Shown one piece after another: positions 29,410-34,266 of a DNA stretch of 34,266 nt. This DNA is from Comamonadaceae bacterium (GTDB lineage Bacteria; Pseudomonadota; Gammaproteobacteria; Burkholderiales; Burkholderiaceae_C), in the NCBI GenBank assembly GCA_947458415.1, contig CANGZG010000002.1, forward strand, positions 1 to 34,266, read 5' to 3'. Position 1 is the first letter of the stretch. Each line of letters starts with the position of its first letter. The position numbers and the translations under genes are program-made. The notes under the pieces are model-generated. The model ran no database searches, was not told the origin of the DNA, and saw only the letters and a program-made list of their open reading frames with translations.

Positions 29410-29613
29410 ATGCCCAAAATGAAAACCAAAAGCAGCGCTAAAAAGCGCTTTCGCGTCCGTCCAGGTGGCACCGTCAAACGCGGCCAAGCCTTCAAGCGGC
29501 ACATCCTGACCAAAAAGACCACCAAAAACAAACGCCATTTGCGTGGTCCTACCGGTGTGCATGAAACCAACATGGGTCACATGGCGCAAATGCTGCCCAT
29601 GGCTGGCTTGTGA
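29410..29613 (+). CDS. rpmI: 50S ribosomal protein L35
   Basis: [46 protein letters not shown]. Confidence 0.97.
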   Translation: MPKMKTKSSAKKRFRVRPGGTVKRGQAFKRHILTKKTTKNKRHLRGPTGVHETNMGHMAQMLPMAGL

Positions 29614-29640
29614 TCAACGGACGAACAAGGAGAATTTGAT

Positions 29641-30000
29641 ATGCCTCGCGTAAAACGTGGTGTGACGGCTCGCGCCAGACACAAAAAAGTATTGGCACTT
29701 GCCAAAGGATTCCGTGGTCGCCGCGGTAACGTCTATCGGATCGCCAAAGAAGCGGTCATGAAAGCTGGGCAATACGCCTACCGTGACCGCCGTGCCAAAA
29801 AACGTGTGTTTCGCCAACTCTGGATTGCGCGTATCAACGCAGCCGCCCGTGAATTCGGCATCACATACAGCCAATTCGCCAATGGTTTGCGCAAAGCAGC
29901 CATCGAGATTGACCGCAAGATGTTGGCTGACCTCGCGGTCCACGACAAAGCCGCATTTGGTCACATCGTTGACCAAGTCAAAGCCAAATTGGCCGCTTGA
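29641..30000 (+). CDS. rplT: 50S ribosomal protein L20
   Basis: [68 protein letters not shown]. Confidence 0.97.
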   Translation: MPRVKRGVTARARHKKVLALAKGFRGRRGNVYRIAKEAVMKAGQYAYRDRRAKKRVFRQLWIARINAAAREFGITYSQFANGLRKAAIEIDRKMLADLAVHDKAAFGHIVDQVKAKLAA

Positions 30001-30046
30001 TCAGGTGTTGACAAGTCTGACCTGATTTGCAGGCTAGGTTGATCCC

Positions 30047-30079
30047 AAGGGATTGAGGTTTCATAAGCTTCAATCCCTT
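30047..30079 (+). promoter_or_regulatory. Stable hairpin in the rplT-pheS gap, attenuator-like
   Basis: AAGGGATTGA (30047-30056) perfectly complementary to TCAATCCCTT (30070-30079), followed by the pyrimidine-rich CTTCATTT. Confidence 0.6.
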
Positions 30080-30103
30080 CTTCATTTGCAGCAGAGACAA
30101 GAT

Positions 30104-31141
30104 ATGAACGAGCTCGATTCCTTGGTGAAGCAGGCGAAACAACTGTTTGCAGCGTGTTCATCACCCGCAGAGTTGGAGAATGCCAAGGCCCAATTTTTGG
30201 GGAAAGCCGGGCACTTGACCATGCTGATGAAAGGCTTGTCCTCGTTGGACATCGAAGCCAAAAAAGCCCAAGGTGCTTTGATCAACGCTGCCAAGCAAAC
30301 CATTGAGCAAGCCTTGAACGATTGCCGCCAGCAATTGGCCCAAGCCGAATTGCAAGCGCAGTTGAAAGCCGAAACCTTTGATGTCAGTTTGCCCAGCCAA
30401 GCGATGTCGCAAGGTGGATTGCATCCGGTGTCGCTCAGCCTTGAACGCATCGAACAGATCTTCACGTCAATGGGTTTTGACGTGGCGCAAGGGCCTGAAA
30501 TCGAAACCGATTGGTTCAATTTCACCGCACTCAATACCCCAGAGGACCATCCTGCACGTTCGATGCACGACACCTTTTATGTCGAAGGCGGGTATTTGTT
30601 GCGCACCCATACCAGTCCCATGCAAATTCGCCATGCGATGGCGCATGTGCAAACCTACCGTGACCGGTTGGACGCAGGTCAAACCATGCCAGAAATTCGC
30701 GTCATTGCCCCTGGGCGCACTTACCGTGTCGACAGTGACGCCACCCATTCGCCCATGTTTCACCAGTGTGAGGGTTTGTGGATTGGTGAAAACATCAGCT
30801 TCAAAGATTTGAAAGTGGTGTTCACCGATTTTTGCCATGCTTTTTTTGAAAACGACCATTTGGTTCTGCGTTTCCGACCCAGCTTCTTTCCGTTCACCGA
30901 ACCCAGCGCTGAAATCGATATCCAGTTTCCAGACGGACCGTTGGCGGGCCGTTGGCTAGAGGTGGCCGGTTCTGGACAAGTGCACCCGAATGTCATTCGA
31001 AACATGGGTTTGGATCCGGAGCGGTTCATGGGGTTTGCGTTTGGCATGGGCCCTGACCGATTGACCATGTTGCGCTATGGCGTGAACGATTTGCGGCTGT
31101 TTTTTGACGGCGACATTCGTTTTTTAAGCCAGTTTCAATGA
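30104..31141 (+). CDS. pheS: Phenylalanyl-tRNA synthetase alpha subunit
   Basis: [15 protein letters not shown]..., [79 protein letters not shown]. Confidence 0.97.
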   Translation: MNELDSLVKQAKQLFAACSSPAELENAKAQFLGKAGHLTMLMKGLSSLDIEAKKAQGALINAAKQTIEQALNDCRQQLAQAELQAQLKAETFDVSLPSQAMSQGGLHPVSLSLERIEQIFTSMGFDVAQGPEIETDWFNFTALNTPEDHPARSMHDTFYVEGGYLLRTHTSPMQIRHAMAHVQTYRDRLDAGQTMPEIRVIAPGRTYRVDSDATHSPMFHQCEGLWIGENISFKDLKVVFTDFCHAFFENDHLVLRFRPSFFPFTEPSAEIDIQFPDGPLAGRWLEVAGSGQVHPNVIRNMGLDPERFMGFAFGMGPDRLTMLRYGVNDLRLFFDGDIRFLSQFQ

Positions 31142-31159
31142 TCTTCTCAAGGCGTATTC

Positions 31160-33589
31160 ATGCAGTTTCCTGAATCCTGGTTGCGCGAATTTTGCGACCC
31201 ACCCCTGACGACACAGCAATTGGCTGACACCTTGACCATGGCGGGTTTAGAGGTGGAGGATTTGCAACCGGTTGCACCTTTCTTCAGCCATGTGGTGGTG
31301 GGTCACATACTGAGTATAGAGAAGCACCCTGACGCTGATCGTTTACGCATCTGCAAGGTGGATGTGGGTCAAGCGCAGCCGCTTTCGATTGTTTGCGGTG
31401 CGCCCAACGCGCGCGTGGACATCAAGGTGCCGTGTGCCATGGTGGGTGCGCAATTGCCTCCCGCAGAAGATGGCAAACCGTTCACCATCAAGCTGGGTAA
31501 ATTGCGAGGTGTTGAGAGCCAAGGCATGTTGTGTTCTTCTCGTGAATTGAAAATTTCGCAAGATGGTGAAGGGCTGATGGAGTTGTCGTCAGAGGCCAAA
31601 CCAGGTCTCAACATCCGAGAGCTTCTGAAACTCGACGACACCTTGTTCACGCTGAAATTGACCCCTAACCTCGCACATTGTTTGAGCGTGTACGGGGTCG
31701 CGCGCGAATTGTCAGCGTTGACACGCAGCCCCTTGAAAGCGCCATCGTTTAACAGCGTGGCCAGCACCGTTAAAGAGGTATTGCCCGTTCAAGTGGCTGC
31801 CCCTGATTTGTGTGGACGTTTCAGCGGTCGAATCATCAAGTCACTGAACACTGCAGCTCAAACACCCGATTGGATGGTGCAACGCTTGGAGCGCTGCGGC
31901 CAGCGCAGCATCAGCGCACTGGTGGACATTTCGAACTACGTCATGTTTGAGTACGGCAGACCCTCGCATATTTTTGATTTGAAAAAAATCCACGGTGGTT
32001 TGCATGTCAGATGGGCCAAGCCAGGCGAGCGCTTGGAACTGCTCAATGGCCAGACTGTGTCGTTGGATGACAAAGTGGGCGTGATCGCAGACGACAACCA
32101 AGTGGAATCGCTGGCGGGCATCATGGGCGGTGCTGCCACCGCTGTGTCAGACAGTACCCAAGACATTTATGTGGAAGCGGCTTTTTGGTGGCCAGCAGCC
32201 ATTGCCGGGCGTTCTAGGCGCTTCAATTTTTCGACCGATGCGGGTCACCGGTTTGAACGCGGCGTTGACCCCGAAACCACCGTGGCGCACTTGGAGCATT
32301 TGACGTCGCTGATTTTGTCTGTTTGCGGCACCGCCCAAACCACTGTTGGTCCTGTGGATGATCATCCAACCAACATGCCTGCCGTTGCCCCTGTGACCGT
32401 CAGGGTGGCCCGGGCGAACAAAGTGCTGGGCACGGACATCGCTCAGCAAACCATGGCAGAGGCATTGCTTGCGCTGGGCTTGGAGGTGGCGCAATCGCCT
32501 GGCAAGCTCACGGTTCATCCCCCTTCATACCGCTTCGATTTGAAAATTGAAGAAGACCTGATTGAAGAAATCGCGCGAATGGTGGGGTTCGATCATTTGC
32601 CTGCCACGCCACCACAAGCACCCATTACCCCGAAGATCAAACCTGAAAACCAACGGCATGGGTTTGCTGTCCGGCGGCAACTGGCAGACTTGGGCTACCA
32701 GGAAACCATCAATTTCAGTTTTGTGGACGAGCAATGGGAACACACGCTTGCTGGCAACAACCGGCCCATACAACTGTTGAATCCGATCGCCAGTCAAATG
32801 AATGTGATGCGCTCGTCGCTGATGGGCTCTTTGTTGCAAGTCGCGAAATTCAACCTTGATCGCAAAGCCTACCGTGTGCGTGTTTTCGAGTCGGGCAGGG
32901 TATTCAGGCGTGACGAATCCATTGAAGACAGCTTGCAAACGGTCAAAGGCATTCACCAACCTGTGCTGATGGCAGGTTTGGCTTATGGTCCTTTGTCGCC
33001 ATTGGGTTGGAATGATTCAGACAAGTTGAGTGATTTCTTCGACGTGAAATCCGATGTGTGCCGCCTGATGACTGGGCATGCTTTGACGTTTGAAGCGGCA
33101 CCACACCCCGCGCTGCACCCGGGTCGTTGTGCTCGCATTCACTCAGCAGGCCAAGCCATAGGCTGGATTGGCGAACTGCATCCTCAATGGCGACAGCAAT
33201 GGGGGTTTGTGCATGCGCCCGTGTTGTTCGAAATGGACATGGATGCGGTATTGCGTCATCCTGTGCCACACGCCCAAGCTGTGTCCCGCTTGCACCCGGT
33301 CGAGCGCGATTTGGCCATTGTGGTGAAAGAAGATGTCACGCACGATGTGTTGATGGATTGCATCCGTCAGGCTGACCACAGCCGGTTGTTGAACAATGCC
33401 GTCTTGTTCGATGTGTATCGGCCTTCGAAACCGGACGCATCTGTTCAAGCAGGAGAGAAAAGCATGGCGGTCAGGTTGTCCTTGCAAAGCACAGACGAAC
33501 ATACACTCACCGACGCGCAAATTGAGGGTGTCATTCAATCTGTCATCGACAGCCTCAGCCGTCAACTCTCAGCCAGATTGCGTGCCTGA
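31160..33589 (+). CDS. pheT: Phenylalanyl-tRNA synthetase beta subunit
   Basis: MQFPESWLREFCDPPLTTQQLADTLTMAGLEVEDL, HPDADRLRICKVDVG, tRNA-binding domain, SLMGSLLQVAKFNLDRK, C-terminal FDX-ACB domain. Confidence 0.97.
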   Translation: MQFPESWLREFCDPPLTTQQLADTLTMAGLEVEDLQPVAPFFSHVVVGHILSIEKHPDADRLRICKVDVGQAQPLSIVCGAPNARVDIKVPCAMVGAQLPPAEDGKPFTIKLGKLRGVESQGMLCSSRELKISQDGEGLMELSSEAKPGLNIRELLKLDDTLFTLKLTPNLAHCLSVYGVARELSALTRSPLKAPSFNSVASTVKEVLPVQVAAPDLCGRFSGRIIKSLNTAAQTPDWMVQRLERCGQRSISALVDISNYVMFEYGRPSHIFDLKKIHGGLHVRWAKPGERLELLNGQTVSLDDKVGVIADDNQVESLAGIMGGAATAVSDSTQDIYVEAAFWWPAAIAGRSRRFNFSTDAGHRFERGVDPETTVAHLEHLTSLILSVCGTAQTTVGPVDDHPTNMPAVAPVTVRVARANKVLGTDIAQQTMAEALLALGLEVAQSPGKLTVHPPSYRFDLKIEEDLIEEIARMVGFDHLPATPPQAPITPKIKPENQRHGFAVRRQLADLGYQETINFSFVDEQWEHTLAGNNRPIQLLNPIASQMNVMRSSLMGSLLQVAKFNLDRKAYRVRVFESGRVFRRDESIEDSLQTVKGIHQPVLMAGLAYGPLSPLGWNDSDKLSDFFDVKSDVCRLMTGHALTFEAAPHPALHPGRCARIHSAGQAIGWIGELHPQWRQQWGFVHAPVLFEMDMDAVLRHPVPHAQAVSRLHPVERDLAIVVKEDVTHDVLMDCIRQADHSRLLNNAVLFDVYRPSKPDASVQAGEKSMAVRLSLQSTDEHTLTDAQIEGVIQSVIDSLSRQLSARLRA

Positions 33590-33601
33590 AGGAGCCTATG
33601 C

Positions 33602-33934
33602 ATGAACCTGTCTTTTGAAACCATTGAAACACCTGCGTTGACCAAAGCACAGCTGGCTGAATTGTTGTTTCAGCAAATTGGGTTGAACAAGCGCGAATCC
33701 AAAGACATGATCGACGCTTTTTTTGACTTGATTGCCAAGCAATTGGTTGAAGGTGACGACGTCAAAATTTCCGGGTTTGGAAATTTCCAAATTCGAACCA
33801 AGGCACCCCGACCCGGACGCAATCCCCGCACGGGAGAAACCATTCCCATCAAAGCCAGGCGTGTTGTCACTTTTCACGCCAGCCAAAAGCTCAAAGAGCA
33901 AATCCAAGGCGCCACGGCAGAGACGTCTCAATAA
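33602..33934 (+). CDS. ihfA: Integration host factor subunit alpha
   Basis: [86 protein letters not shown]. Confidence 0.95.
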   Translation: MNLSFETIETPALTKAQLAELLFQQIGLNKRESKDMIDAFFDLIAKQLVEGDDVKISGFGNFQIRTKAPRPGRNPRTGETIPIKARRVVTFHASQKLKEQIQGATAETSQ

Positions 33935-34108
33935 GAAAACTTTTGGCGCAATTTCTCTCGGTTGTCGGCGCTGTCTTGGTTGCAAAACCTTTGAATTGTT
34001 GGAAGAAAACGTTTTTATTTGCTCTATTTCTGAATTTTCAAGTCGATATGCTTTGAATGATGCAGGTCTTCGTGTAACCTCTAAAACCCTTTGAAACCGA
34101 TTGATTCC

Positions 34109-34266
34109 ATGGAGAATTCTCTCCCTTCCATTCCAGCCAAACGCTACTTCACCATTGGTGAGGTCAGCGAACTTTGTGGTGTCAAGCCGCATGTGCTGCG
34201 CTATTGGGAGCAGGAATTTACGCAATTGCGGCCGATGAAACGTCGTGGAAATCGCCGCTATTACCA
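34109..34266 (+). CDS. MerR-family transcriptional regulator, N-terminal part (runs off window edge)
   Basis: MENSLPSIPAKRYFTIGEVSELCGVKPHVLRYWEQEFTQLRPMKRRGNRRYY..., MerR helix-turn-helix; not in the ORF track because it is open-ended. Confidence 0.9.
   Translation, partial: MENSLPSIPAKRYFTIGEVSELCGVKPHVLRYWEQEFTQLRPMKRRGNRRYY

Noticed and set aside
30057-30107. Phe-rich frame ([16 protein letters not shown], four TTC codons in nine) before pheS, like a pheM leader peptide
   Set aside because: The frame has an upstream in-frame TGA (30054) and no ATG, GTG or TTG start, so it cannot be supported as a translated leader.
1-34266. CRISPR arrays, transposases, integrases, tRNA/rRNA genes, toxin-antitoxin or defence systems
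   Set aside because: Looked for regular direct repeats, hallmark proteins and tRNA-like clovers; found none. The window is essentially all core genes.

Overview
This 34.3-kb window reads as a compact, mostly housekeeping chromosomal segment from a betaproteobacterium; gene content and order look Burkholderiales-like. I see no mobile element, CRISPR array, tRNA or rRNA, and no clear candidate for a new multi-gene system. Main blocks: quinone oxidoreductase; surE-pcm-nlpD-rlmD; Bax inhibitor-1 family; GlcG/HbpS-like; ppsR/ppsA divergent pair; rpsF-priB-rpsR-rplI; dnaB; phoH-bcp; Mth938-like; alaA-type aminotransferase-hom-thrC-moeA-moaD-moaE; clpB; a SWIB/MDM2 protein with a histone-H1-like tail; aceA; thrS-infC-rpmI-rplT-pheS-pheT-ihfA; and the start of a MerR-family gene. 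The points most worth a second look are small-scale: rpoS missing from its usual place after nlpD; an apparent AUC start codon for infC; a 14-bp perfect palindrome plus a degenerate second copy upstream of aceA; a DnaA-box-like cluster before dnaB; an S6:S18-type leader on rpsF; a nested RNA hairpin upstream of rpmI; terminator/attenuator-like hairpins before thrS and pheS; and the H1-SWIB fusion with its A-tract-rich repeat. All calls come from reading the sequence and the supplied ORF track; no database search was run.
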